The translations under genes and the position numbers were made by a program. The notes beneath the pieces were generated by a model. That model was not told where the DNA came from. It did not search any database and was given only the letters and a program-made list of their open reading frames with translations. Positions 53,254 through 63,603 of a DNA stretch of 64,000 nucleotides are shown here, piece by piece. The first letter of the stretch is position 1. The number at the start of each line of letters is the position of its first letter. The stretch is from Forficula auricularia (Eukaryota > Arthropoda > Insecta > Dermaptera > Forficulidae): NCBI GenBank assembly GCA_024734495.1, contig JALMQS010000089.1:2057445-2121444 (forward strand), written 5' to 3'.

Positions 53254-53615
53254 AAATTTGGTACATAAGATTGTAATAACAAACTCCACATTTGTGACAA
53301 TTTCTAGCTGAAGCAGTTCACTGAAAAAAAAAAACTAAAAGATAATAAAATATATTTATGTTTCGAATTTTTTCAATTTAAAGCAAATTTCCATTACCTA
53401 GTTACTTTTTTCGGTTCTATATTTACTGCATAATGAAAATTAAAAGCATTTGTTTTTGTGAATCGTAATTTCCTCTGGGAAAAACTAAATTATATCGAAG
53501 TGAGACCCAAAATGATAAGAATCAGAATATTTTTGATAAGGCGAATATGATAATATTATAGTCAACAAATGAATATCTAACACCTATAAATCCGGATATA
53601 AAAATTGCAACAAAG
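53254..53615. repeat. Direct repeat Y, copy 2
   Basis: Second copy of 52412-52766, with a run of A and two small insertions. Confidence 0.8.
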
Positions 53616-53766
53616 GGTAGAAAAAAAATTTCAGGAATTAGGGTGGATATGAAGTTCATTGAGGAAGCGAGTCTTGAACGATTGAAAATACTAGACACGA
53701 AAAAATCAGGAATTCACCTGATTGTGTCGATAAAGATAATGAATCATATGTAGAATGAGATAAGAA

Positions 53767-53830
53767 TATAAAAGAAATGAGAATTACCGAGAAATAAAAG
53801 CCGCTACCAGTGTTGTTCTGCAATCAGTAT
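53767..53830 (+). promoter_or_regulatory. Gene 2 core promoter candidate
   Basis: TATAAAAG at 53767-53774 and a second AATAAAAG at 53793. The arthropod initiator TCAGT at 53824-53828 lies about 33 bases after the second element, and the start codon is 56 bases further on. Confidence 0.5.
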
Positions 53831-53881
53831 CGCAAAGATCTTTGGTCGATTCAGAAGAATATTATCTAGGCCAGTCATCTC

Positions 53882-53921
53882 ATGTCCTTTTACTTTTGTT
53901 TTCTTGTCGTTGCTTCTTTAG
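53882..53921 (+). CDS. Gene 2 coding exon 1 (signal peptide)
   Basis: ATG at 53882, 13 codons plus one base, donor TTTAG then GTAAGT. It encodes a short hydrophobic leader. Confidence 0.65.
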
Positions 53922-56900
53922 GTAAGTTTCTGCAAATTTATATTAGTAAAAATTATTATCATTTATTTATCTGTGTAAATGCTAATAGTACAAGATCCCG
54001 ACTAAGGTCGACCTTCACTTATCGAGTTTCCTGTTGAAATTAATGTTTTGATAATATAATGTATTAATAAACAAATCTTGATGGGGTCGACATCCAATTT
54101 CCATGCATAGCTATTTTTGATAAAAAATTAATTTGCAATAAAATTATCTACATATTCATATATAACATAAACTACAAAATACTAATTCGAAGTTACCTGT
54201 TGATACCTTGTCTACCTGGACTTATGCAGGGAAAAAATATTGCAAACCAACTTTGGCATTTTATATACATATTTTACTCTCGATTGGTAATATATTTATC
54301 CGGAAACTCGATAATTACATTTATGTAATAAAATTAACAACTTTAATTTTTTTTTTATTTAAAAAGAACCGTGTGTTTGGTGGCCCTATTTTATTTTAAT
54401 GAATTGGCTAAATGGCCAGTTATGGGAAAATAAATTTATTTAAATTTTATTTTTTTATTAAAAATAGCGAAATTGGATGTCGACCCTATTAAGTTTTGTT
54501 TATTACATTATATTATTTCATTAGAAAACTCATTAGGTGGAGGTCGACCTAAGTCGGGATCTTAGACTATAAGTAAAACTATCACTTATATATGAGTATG
54601 TACAAAACAGACTTAAGTACGATTGGAACTTTCTTAAGCCGGCTACAAACGAGGCTACTTGTTTTTGCGATGGGAGCTCTGATTTGCAATTTGGAGGCCT
54701 GTCGGGGTCGAAATGACGTCACTGCTTTCTGGCTAGCTTGCTTGATTTAAAAGATAGGACATGTTCTATTTTCCAGGTTGATCCTGGGATGCTTTTGAGT
54801 GGGAGCAAGTAGACAAAAAATTATTAAAACAAGCCTCGTGTGCAACGGCCTTTAACGAAGGTTCCACATTTAATTTTCGGTTTCTGTTTTTTTATTTTTT
54901 TACTTTACCTTTGTGAAGTATTGTAATCATGCATGAAAAAAGTGTTTTCGTATTTTCGAAATACCTATCTCAAAAACGACTTAAGCTATTTTGATTTAAA
55001 ATAAGCTGACGTGTTCTGATGTGACTATCCACTTGACTTTACCATACAACCTGGCCCCTCACTTATATTTAATATTTAATAAAATTATTTATAATCATGT
55101 AGGGAAGGGGGTTAGTTTTTGCATTTTTAGACTTCTGAGGGTCCACTGATTATGTATTCAAAATTTGGTTTACAGTAGTTTGCTCAAATGGCCTAGATTT
55201 TTAATTTTTAACCCCCCTCCACCCCCCTTAATTTTGTGTCGATATGCACCAAAATCTAATCAGCTCTTAATCTCAATGGACCAAAACTATGTGTGAAATT
55301 TGGTTTCGATATTCACACTAGTTTTTGAGCTAGTTTGTCCACAAAAATTTGGTAACGCACACACTAACTAACAGAATAACAGACTAACAGACAGACTAGC
55401 TAACAGACATTTTGACAAAACAATTATTATCTCGAAAAATATAATTTTTTCGATGTTCACTTATTAGAGCTTTTTGTAGACCGAAATACCATGATTTCGC
55501 TCAATTTTTTTAATCAAAATAGTTTCAGCCGTTTTTGAGATATTTCGAAAAAAAGAAGGAAAAAACACTTTTTTCATGCACGATTATAATACTTGACCAA
55601 ATGACAATACCCAGTATGGTAAAGTAAAATTGAGCGAATTCACGGCGTTTCGTCTAAACTAAAACCTTGTATAGTGAAGATCGAAAAATTGGAACCTCCA
55701 GTTTTCTCTTGAAGTATATTTGTTAGTGTTGTCTGGAATATTTTGTGATTGACTAATTTTCTTCCTATCATGATTAATTCATTTGGAGAACTGACATATT
55801 GGTGAGATGAAAAACTTCAACTGATGAAGAAGTGCTCATTTCTCTTCAAAACATTTGGAATTAACCGTTGATAATTATATTATTTGTCCTAATACACAGC
55901 TCAATTTATTCCGACACCTTTCAACATTAATTATTTTGTCAAAACGTTTGTTAGTGGGTTATTGGGTGTGTGTTACCATAATCTGTATACGCTCTAGATC
56001 AAAAACCAATAACGGTAGATATCAAAACAAAATTTTAGATTTACATATTTTTGGGGGGGATTTAAGAACTGATTAGATTTTGCCTGAAATCGAAAGATAA
56101 ATTATGGACGGAAGGGTTTTTAATGCTCTGTCTGATTTGGATCAAATTTCGCAGTTACTCGTTAGGACAGGTGTAAGTTCTGGTAAAGTAATGAGATTGT
56201 AATAACAAACTGCACCTTTGTCCCAATTTCTAGCTGTTTACTGAAAAAAATTGTCAAACCAATTTGTGAACATTGTACTAAGTCGTGAAAAAGTTTTTAT
56301 TTATTTACTCCAATTTTTAACCGACTTCATAAAAGGAGGAGGTACTCAATTCGACTGAATTTTTTTTGTGTCTATGTTACTCGATTTCTTCGCCAATTGT
56401 GAACCGATTTTCATGATTTTTTGCATTATGTTAAGTATAGTTTCCGATTGGTAAAAAACTAAATTTAATTGATATCGGACCTTTTTACTTTATTTGTTAT
56501 GTATGTTTACCCATAACTTCTTTATGTTTATTTGTTTGGTTTATATAATAATTTTGAAGTCGGTTTTATTTTTTTATTTTTTTTTATAAAAATTATGAAT
56601 TATAAGATTCTAATTACCAAAAGATACTAAGAATATTATCCGGTTACAATAATTGTAATTTGAATCTTAAATCGGAATTACTTATTAGTGATAAGTGCTG
56701 GTTAAATTGAATAATAATGATTAATTGTTATTTGATAGCTCCTACCTCCGAATCGTTGCTCCCTGCAAAACAAACACAGAGAGAGAGTACTTCAGAGGCT
56801 GCAATTGAAGGTAAAAATATCCAGATAAAAAGAAAATTACAATGAACTCAAAAAGGAAATATTATCAATTCTCAATCTTTTTGAAAAAGGATTCATTCTT

Positions 56901-59900
56901 CAAGCTTATCGCGATATTGATTAAATTCATAGAAAAATCATTCGAGATTTTTATTCAGGTTATTACACTCGTGGGATAAAAGACCACAGTGCGAACTGCC
57001 ATTTTTTATTTTTTTTACTAGAAACGCCAGGCAGGCAGACTTGCCTGGACTATCTGCCTTGGCGACCCTAGTATTGAATTAAATCAGACAATTTTTTTTG
57101 CTCATTATTAGAGACCGGATTCCTATGCAATTGCATATTTTGTTTTCCGCCACATACGACCCAGGGGATCAATTGTGTATCCGAATCATCCATCTAGGAT
57201 ACTGTGGGTTAAATTTTATTCTGCATATTTGAATAATATTACATAAAATTGCATATTTGAACGATTTTTTGTAAAATATTGCCCATTTCGCGCCAAATAC
57301 AGATTTTTTAAAAGTACTTTTTGGAGAAAGAATTTAAAAAAAATGAAGAAATATATATAAAGTTCTTTTAAATTAGCCCCCATTACATCTGAGGATATGG
57401 AGGGCCCTTTTTTCATCGTATAAATCAATTTTAAGTGACCGTAGACATAATAACATGAAAATAATTAAGAAAAATACTTGTAAACATACATTATTCACAA
57501 TTACAATCAAATTTTAATTATTTTTGATATCCTTTGTTAATGCTTTATTATTATTATTATTATTATTTTTAATGGCCTTCGGTAACTATTGCCCATTTTG
57601 GCACCTATTATTTCTTTGAGTTTAAAGATTTTTTAATATATTAAATATAATTGGAATTTTGTGAAATTTTTTACTCAATAAAAGTACTTATTTGACACTT
57701 AGTGTTTATTGCTTACTTTATCATTTTATTTCTTTCATAGCACTCCTTCAAATATATAGTCTTTTTGTCTTCAATTTAATTTTTTAGTGCATAAAAAAAA
57801 ATTTATTTTGCCAATTTTTACTACATATATTTGCATATTTCAACATATTCTGCATATTAGTTCCATATTTCAGCCTTTTTAACTGCATATTTTATGGCAT
57901 AATTTGGCAGTTTTTACTGCATAAAAAATAGGTCTCAACTCATTATGTATAAAAATGTCTGAAACGTGGAGAAATCAAATATTTAAAATTTCAAACTTAA
58001 TTAGACGATAAAGTGCAATAAATTGACGAAAGATGGTGTTAAAGTCCATCGTAAATTGAAAAGCTTAAACTTTGATGGAATTTCTATGATGGCCGATTTC
58101 ATCTCAACCTTTAAGAATGACTAACCTATAATAATGATAATAAATATACCATCATAACTAAATTAATACTCAACCAGTTTTCGAAATAAAAGTGTCATTT
58201 TGTTTAGAATAAAATGCTTAATATTTTATTAAATAAAGATAATTTGATAAAACTAAAAATTATTGAGATATAAAGGATTGAATAGCTGGAGCCCCTAGAT
58301 AATAATATACAAGTAGTTATTTCACGTCCTTGAAGTAATTATTTGTATATTACTATAAAGAGCCTCCCTTAATCGTAATATAAAATTGCAGATAAATTTT
58401 GTAAAGATAATTATCTAATCTCTGGTTTCAGCTAAAGTATATGATAAATGATGATGAAGGTGGAGACATCGTAAAAATGTGTATATTATTTAGAAATAGA
58501 AATAAAATTATGGCTAAAATGTCGATGTGGTGACCATGTGTCTACGTGTCTATATCCCGATACCCACGATAAGTCGTAGAAAAAATCCTGGTTTCAAAAT
58601 GTGTGTATATATCCAACATAGAGAATTGATTAGATTTCAAGATCTCTAGTTCCAGACCTTTGGGTCCAAAAATGCAAAAAATGTCTTTTTTAGAATGATT
58701 TTATTGAAAATTAACGCTTTTTTGCTTATGAGAAAAGAATAAACAATTTTTTTCAATTTCTATATATTAAAATTAGGAAATTTAATTACTTAGAGGTATT
58801 TTCTATTGGAGTCGGACTGGTAAAATTGAACGGTTAATTGATGAAAATCTGTCCAAGAATATTGAAAAACCACAAATTTCGAAATTTTCTCCATGATAAT
58901 TGGAAACTCACAAACACATCAAGTCAAGCAAATGCACTGTTAAAACCACCTTCAAAGAGGTATATTTCAATATACCTACCTACTTTCTTAATTGTTCTAT
59001 TCTTTAACTAGTTAGCTCTCCTAACAATAATATACCGTCTCCTAAAGCAACCCAGATTATGTACACTAAATTCTTCGTTTTGAAAATACGAACATTTTCG
59101 TACCTGAATGAAATTCATACGGTCTTTTTTATGTTCTTCATTTAATGTGGAGATCGATATCTTAGCATACAAATATCCAGGAAGGTAGAATAAAAAAATT
59201 TCTACAACTTTCAGACATTTATAAATACCTAATGATAAACATAATAAGCCAGCCGAATTCGAAAACCGAAAGTTTCGTACCCTATACCAATGTATAAGTA
59301 TAAATATTAGTGAGCCAATTACCCGTGAATTCAATACTTCGGCACTCAGAGAGGCTGTACAGACAGCAGCAGAAAAATTATTATATCTTCTAAAATACTT
59401 GAGATATCAAATTCGTTCTTATTTGTCGTGCACAACGAGGATTTTTTTTATAAATTTATTTTTAGTGGTTTGGAAATAAATATCTTAATTATTTACGTTT
59501 TAGAAATGAGTACTTCGGTGAATGGGGAAGCGGAAGTGTCACCGGGGCCAAACGAGCTTCAAGTTCTTCCATGGCATTGTCCTTGTCGAAGCGTGTCTAG
59601 CAAATCATCATGCTTGCTTAAACCTGAGAAACGCCCTCTGGGAATCCAGCGCATCGATAAAGCATTGCGTAGGCTCCACTCCAAATTAAAGGTAGGTATA
59701 GATTAGAAAACTGATCTCTTATCTATATAGATGTTCTATTAGGATTAGACAATTTATTTGCTTGTCGAAAATCTAGTTTTATCTTGTAAATTAGTGAAAA
59801 CAATCAAACCAGGGTATAAATTGACGAAAGTTAGCTTTATCCATGCAATGATGTGGTGGTACAGTCAACATAGAGGCATTCAAAGCTAAAGTGGATCAAG

Positions 59901-61785
59901 TCCATAAATGATTGTATCGAGGTAATCATGGTTATTAACTCTAGATGAATCCTAAAGTGATTTAGAGGATATTTTTACTTTATCCAATGCGAAGCATGGG
60001 AGAAAGTATTGGAATCGCTCTCGCGGCAAGCGCGACTTCAAAGGGTCCTCAGGTAAAGACTACGGAACCCATGGACTCAATTAAGGTCACAAATTGAAGT
60101 ATTCAATGAGATTGAATTTTAGCACGTGACGGTTTTGCCAAAAATTACCTGGGATCTCGCCGAGAGGCCAAAAAGTGCCATTTTTTTGGAAGTGCTTGCG
60201 GATGGATGTATGTGTGTGTGTGTGTGTTATCGTTTTTTTCGTCCACGAATTTTTCCACACCGTTGCACCGAATGAATTGAAATTGAAAACCTACCAGTAT
60301 TTTAACAAAATGAAGCGCTGATTAGTTTTTGGTACATATCGGTCCACAAACATTAGTACTTTATTTCAGTACTTTTTTAGTTTTTTCTAAATATCTTGAA
60401 AATGACTTAACCAATTTTGATGAAATTTAATATCCTAATTAAGTACCTTGGGACCCACAAAAATGTTAAATAAAGTTTTTAGTAAAATTATATTTTAAAG
60501 TACTTTACTCTAGAACATATTAATATTTCAAATGAATTTGGATAAAGTTTAGCAACGATCCGTTGCAGTTTATTTATTTTTTTATTCTTGTATTATGAAG
60601 ACTAGCTTAAATATGGGTTATAATTTGAGAATTTAAAAACAATAATTAAGGAGTGAATTTAATTTTAAATCATAATTTACTAGACTTGATTAATTGATTA
60701 TGTGCTACTATATCGGGATTTTGGACTTGATCCAGTTTAGCACCGAAATTTTCTGAGAGTTTTTCAGGTCCAAAGACAACTACTGTCATCTATTAAAAAA
60801 TAGCAATAGCTAGTAGGACTTATGCAGGGGTTTTATTAACCATTTTTCTTTTATCTATGTTATTAACCTTCCAGCGGGCGCGCTCTGTAATTTCCCTTTA
60901 GAGGGCGCTTGTCGTAAATTTTACGTCATCAAGTTTTCTCCATGTAAATGGTGTTTTCTTTATATTATTGTTAGAGAATTGCTGTAAGGTTATGAAAAAT
61001 GATAAATGACAGTTCTTAAAAAAATATATATTTGACTTCCTTAAACAAAAACGAAACAACACTAAATATTTCTTCTAGCTCTTTTTGTGTTAGCGGCCTA
61101 AGAGCCATAATGGAACACGTCTAAAACCAAAAAATACATTTAGCTATAAAAAGAAACGATATAAAATGAGAAAAAAATGAAAATTTTAGTTTATATAATA
61201 TACTTATACTTTAAGGCGCGTGTCGTAAAATTTACGCTCAACGGAAATTCTCAAATATCACTGAATAAGAAAAACTTCTAAGCACAGCTGTAGTTTAGAA
61301 AAACCCTGACCGTCGAATAGCTTGGAGCTCAAATTTGAGACTAAGTGGTAAAAGTGGTGGAAGCGATAAGGCGCATGTCTCGTAAATTTTACGACAGCGC
61401 GCCCGCTGGAAGGTTAATGATTGAATGCAAAAAAAATTTCTGTGACTCCTATCTCCGAAATCTTTTGAGATTAAACTTTGAAATTTCCACAAGCAAATAG
61501 ACAGATAGCATGCGTGGTGATAGCTTGACTTCACGAGCTTATCATTTCAGGCTAGACTCAACTTAGAAATGCTCCTAATTGAGGTAAGAAGTGGCAGGTC
61601 ACTCAATATTTTTTTACTTTCAGAAAATTATGAAAATCACTTTAATTGAGATCAACGGAAAGCGCGGAAAGTATCGTATGCCTAAATTCATTAAAAAATA
61701 CCGAAACATGCGAAATTCGTTTCAAATCAACAAGACTAAGTATCCAAGTCTGATAATTCAGAATCTCCATCACACTCCAACAAGG
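53882..61785 (+). CDS. Gene 2: secreted basic protein, family not recognised (3' end not found)
   Basis: Spliced model: 53882-53921, 56739-56810, 59504-59691, 61624-61785, with phases 1, 1, 0 agreeing at each junction and GT/AG borders, 154 codons so far. It starts MSFYFCFLVVASLAPTSES, a clear signal peptide with likely cleavage near residue 14. A low-complexity Ser/Glu/Gln linker follows (15-58), then a cysteine cluster PWHCPCRSVSSKSSC (60-74), then RPLGIQRIDKALRRLHSKLK (81-100), a probable amphipathic helix, and a very basic segment with NKT glycosylation site (136). The last donor (AGG then GTAAGA) says that more exons follow, probably beyond the window. I do not recognise the family. Its plus-strand neighbour is gene 1, also secreted and basic; a paralogous cytokine is possible but unproven. 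Confidence 0.6.
54638..54851. mobile_element. MITE with GCCGGCTAC/GGCCGTTGC ends in gene 2 intron 1
   Basis: TTAA at both sides (54634-54637, 54852-54855). Inverted ends share ACGAGGCT and TTGTTTT. TGACGTCA lies in the interior at about 54712. Length about 214 bp, no coding. Confidence 0.6.
54893..55630 (+). repeat. AAGCTGACGTGTTC repeat family, copy 5
   Basis: An inverted fragment of the 3' end (54893-54998, minus) abuts a full copy starting AAGCTGACGTGTTCTGATGT at 55003 and ending ACTTGACCAAATGACAATAC near 55610. Lies in intron 1 of gene 2. Confidence 0.75.
55815..55858 (+). ncRNA. Degenerate hammerhead motif
   Basis: CTGATGA, A, GAAGTGCTCATTTCTCTTC hairpin, then AAAAC instead of GAAAC. 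The core G is lost, so it is probably inactive. Intron 1 of gene 2. Confidence 0.45.
56317..56567. mobile_element. AACCGACTTCA short TIR element in gene 2 intron 1
   Basis: AACCGACTTCATAAAAGGAG at the left and TTTTGAAGTCGGTT at the right, with GGAGGTACTCAATTCG and a GTTACTCGATTTCTTCGCCA interior. Elements with this beginning are widespread in insects. About 250 bp, non-coding. Confidence 0.6.
56739..56810 (+). CDS. Gene 2 coding exon 2
   Basis: The acceptor TTATTTGATAG has a weak pyrimidine tract. The exon is 72 bases, donor ATTGAAG then GTAAAA, phase 1 at both ends, encoding PTSESLLPAKQTQRESTSEA. Kept because frame and composition join well on both sides. Confidence 0.55.
57109..57938. mobile_element. 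hAT-like element with TAGAGACC ends and 8 bp duplication
   Basis: TAGAGACC at the left and GGTCTCAA at the right, with ATGCA next to each end. The exact repeat CTCATTAT lies at 57101-57108 and 57939-57946. GCATATTT is repeated many times inside. Length 830 bp in gene 2 intron 2; the 70-codon minus ORF is unrecognised. Confidence 0.75.
57947..59503. other. Gene 2 intron 2, remainder
   Basis: No repeat end or exon could be supported; the ORFs here lack any family likeness. Confidence 0.35.
59504..59691 (+). CDS. Gene 2 coding exon 3
   Basis: Acceptor ACGTTTTAG, donor ATTAAAG then GTAGGT. It joins in frame to exon 2 as a GAA codon and then reads MSTSVNGEAEVSPGPNELQV. It contains the three-cysteine cluster and the IDKALRRLHSKLK helix. 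Strong rise in GC against flanks. Confidence 0.7.
59975..60520 (+). repeat. Repeat family T, copy 3, in gene 2 intron 3
   Basis: From ATCCAATGCGAAGCATGGGA through AAGCGCGACTTCAAAGGGTC and a (TG) run at 60209-60224 to TTTAAAGTACTTTACTCTAG. This is the uninterrupted copy used to define the insertion at 47409. Confidence 0.75.
60867..61413 (-). mobile_element. piggyBac-type element, internally deleted, TTAA target
   Basis: TTAA then CCTTCCAGCGGGCGCGCT at the left, and AGCGCGCCCGCTGGAAGG then TTAA at the right, the piggyBac signature. TCGTAAATTTTACG-like palindromes repeat at about 60912, 61218 and 61379. Near the middle the minus strand has MALRPLTQKELEEIFS (from 61108), resembling the start of piggyBac transposases. 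Intron 3 of gene 2. Confidence 0.8.
61624..61785 (+). CDS. Gene 2 coding exon 4
   Basis: Acceptor TTTTTTTACTTTCAG, donor ACAAGG then GTAAGA, 54 codons in phase 0. It reads KIMKITLIEINGKRGKYRMP followed by KFIKKYRNMRNSFQINKTKY and ends HHTPTR. Very basic. Confidence 0.7.
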
Positions 61786-62886
61786 GTAAGAACTAATAAA
61801 AATAGATTCATTTTTTCACTAAATCTTAATAATAGGTTAAAAGAACTGGAATAGTTAAAAAGCTATTACGTATAATAGATATAGATATACAATGTACATG
61901 TACTACAGCTTAGTCACGAATCCTTGATAACCAGGGAACTCAGTAAGATTAATGCATTCTTCCTAATCTCAGTCTTGATGCTTGTATCTCACTGAAATTT
62001 TTCAGTGATTATTTAATGATAATGAGCAGCAGATGAAGAATATAGTCAGTCCTTGACCTTAAGGGATTTCGGACTTACGAGATTTAAAAAAATGTAGTTG
62101 TTTAGTTTACAGAAATATAATTTATGTAGATAAGAAAAGGGCTAAAAGACAATTAATATTGGACCGATACTTGAAGTAGTTCATACCACTAAAGTGTTTG
62201 TCTCTCCATCCGTCTGTCAAAGTACTGTATTGTAGTTCGTAAACTAAATAGGATAAGAAATTTATATTTATAAGTTATATATATATTTATATTCATTTTC
62301 CCGCAAATCAAAAATCTAATTAAAATTTCTATCTAAATATTATATTGAGAAGGGTCGAATTTTATGTGGGGTCAAAAATAAAAAAATATTTTTTATCATA
62401 GAGTGTGTTGTATCGCTTTAAAGATCCCTTTAAGTAGAATAGGCTTAATTTTTTTAAAATTTATTTTACTTTAAAATGAGTGTTAGAGCTTCTGTCAGAA
62501 AGAACTGCCCAGTGACGTCAGAGCAGTTGAGCGAGTTAAAGTGAACACCCCTTGCTCCAAAGTGGCCATTTCGGTATAATAGCCTGTTAAGAAGACTTTT
62601 AGGTGTTGCATATTCTCAGTACACCCCTTCTTGAAAAAAATGAGCCTCGACTACTTTTGCTCCACCAGAGTATCTATACAATTTTAACTAATTGAAAATA
62701 ATTTATATAATTATATTTAAACACCTCCAAATTAATCACATCACACAGATTATTGGGAAGTGAAGTGTTTAATATAATAGTTTAATAATAATAGTCAAGC
62801 CACTACAAAGCTTCGAAAATGAAAAAAAAGATTGAATTTTTTTTTGAAAAAGCATCACATTTGACCCACTAAGATCCTGGATTTGA
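61786..62886. other. Gene 2 intron 4 or downstream sequence
   Basis: No further exon could be identified. A stretch near 62490-62660 is richer in GC and includes TGACGTCA at about 62513, but shows no coding frame or repeat match. Confidence 0.3.
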
Positions 62887-63031
62887 TCCTTTTGTCTAGA
62901 ATAATTTTATTTTAAATAATGTTAATAATAATTGAATGTAATGGAAGGCAGCACAGAGGTAGTGAGGAAAGAAAAAATTAACACATATCAAATAAGGTGT
63001 AATTTATTGGAATCCTTCCTCCTTTCCTTTC

Positions 63032-63074
63032 AAACCGACGTTTCGGAGGATTTTTCCCTCCTTCTTCAGGGTTT
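63032..63074 (-). ncRNA. Hammerhead ribozyme motif, left arm of palindrome K
   Basis: On the minus strand: AAACC, CTGAAGA, extra A, stem II GGAGG/CCTCC with a GAAAAAT loop, GAAA, CG, cleavage triplet GUC, GGTTT. Stem I AAACC/GGTTT is perfect. ACGT is the minimal palindromic stem III, which can only form between two molecules. Confidence 0.75.
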
Positions 63075-63320
63075 CAAAGGGTCAATGAATGAAACAAATA
63101 AAATGTTTCCTTCTTCTCTCCACAGTAGTGTTCAAAACTTTCTTCATTTTTAACAAAGGCATAGAAAAACAAAATTTTTTTTCCTTCTTTTCTTAATTAG
63201 ATTAGAAAAGAAGGAAAAAAATTTGTTTTTCTATGCCTTTGTTAAAAATGAAGAAAGTTTTGAACACTACTGTGATGAGAAGAAGGAAACATTTTATTTA
63301 TTTCATTCATTGACCCTTTG

Positions 63321-63363
63321 AAACCCTGAAGAAGGAGGGAAAAATCTTCCGAAACGTCGGTTT
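63321..63363 (+). ncRNA. Hammerhead ribozyme motif, right arm of palindrome K
   Basis: Same as the left arm at 63321-63363. The only difference in stem II is CTTCC for CCTCC, which replaces a G-C with a G-U pair, so the stem still forms. All core bases are intact. Confidence 0.75.
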
Positions 63364-63603
63364 GAAAGGAAAGGAGGAAGGATTCCAATAAATTACACCT
63401 TATTTTATATGTGTTAATTTTTTCTTTCCTCACTACCTCTGGACTGCCTTCCATTACATTCAATTAAAATTTCTACCAGTCCGTCTCTCTCCAGAGAAAA
63501 TTTCGTTGCAAAAAAATGTTAATAATAATGTTAATAGAATAAATCTACCAATAATTCCTTTCGTCTAGAATAATTTTATTTTAAATAATGTTAATAATAA
63601 TGT

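Larger units (their letters stand above)
62931..63466. repeat. Hammerhead palindrome K (536 bp)
   Basis: ATTGAATGTAATGGAAGGCA, GAGGTAGTGAGGAAAGAAAA and the whole following 260 bases are mirrored around TTAATTAGATTAGAAAAG near 63196. The two 73-codon ORFs on opposite strands are mirror translations and not genes. One hammerhead per arm. Confidence 0.88.
62889..63603. repeat. 46 bp direct repeat flanking palindrome K
   Basis: GTCTAGAATAATTTTATTTT followed by AAATAATGTTAATAATAAT occurs at about 62893-62933 and 63564-63603. A further AATGTTAATAGAATAAATCT pair is at 63526 and 63600. It could be an unusually long target duplication or a prior tandem repeat. Confidence 0.5.

Noticed and set aside
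62932..63463. Two 73-codon ORFs with nearly identical sequence on opposite strands
   Set aside because: Both arms of palindrome K give the same translation. The conserved feature is the ribozyme, not a protein.
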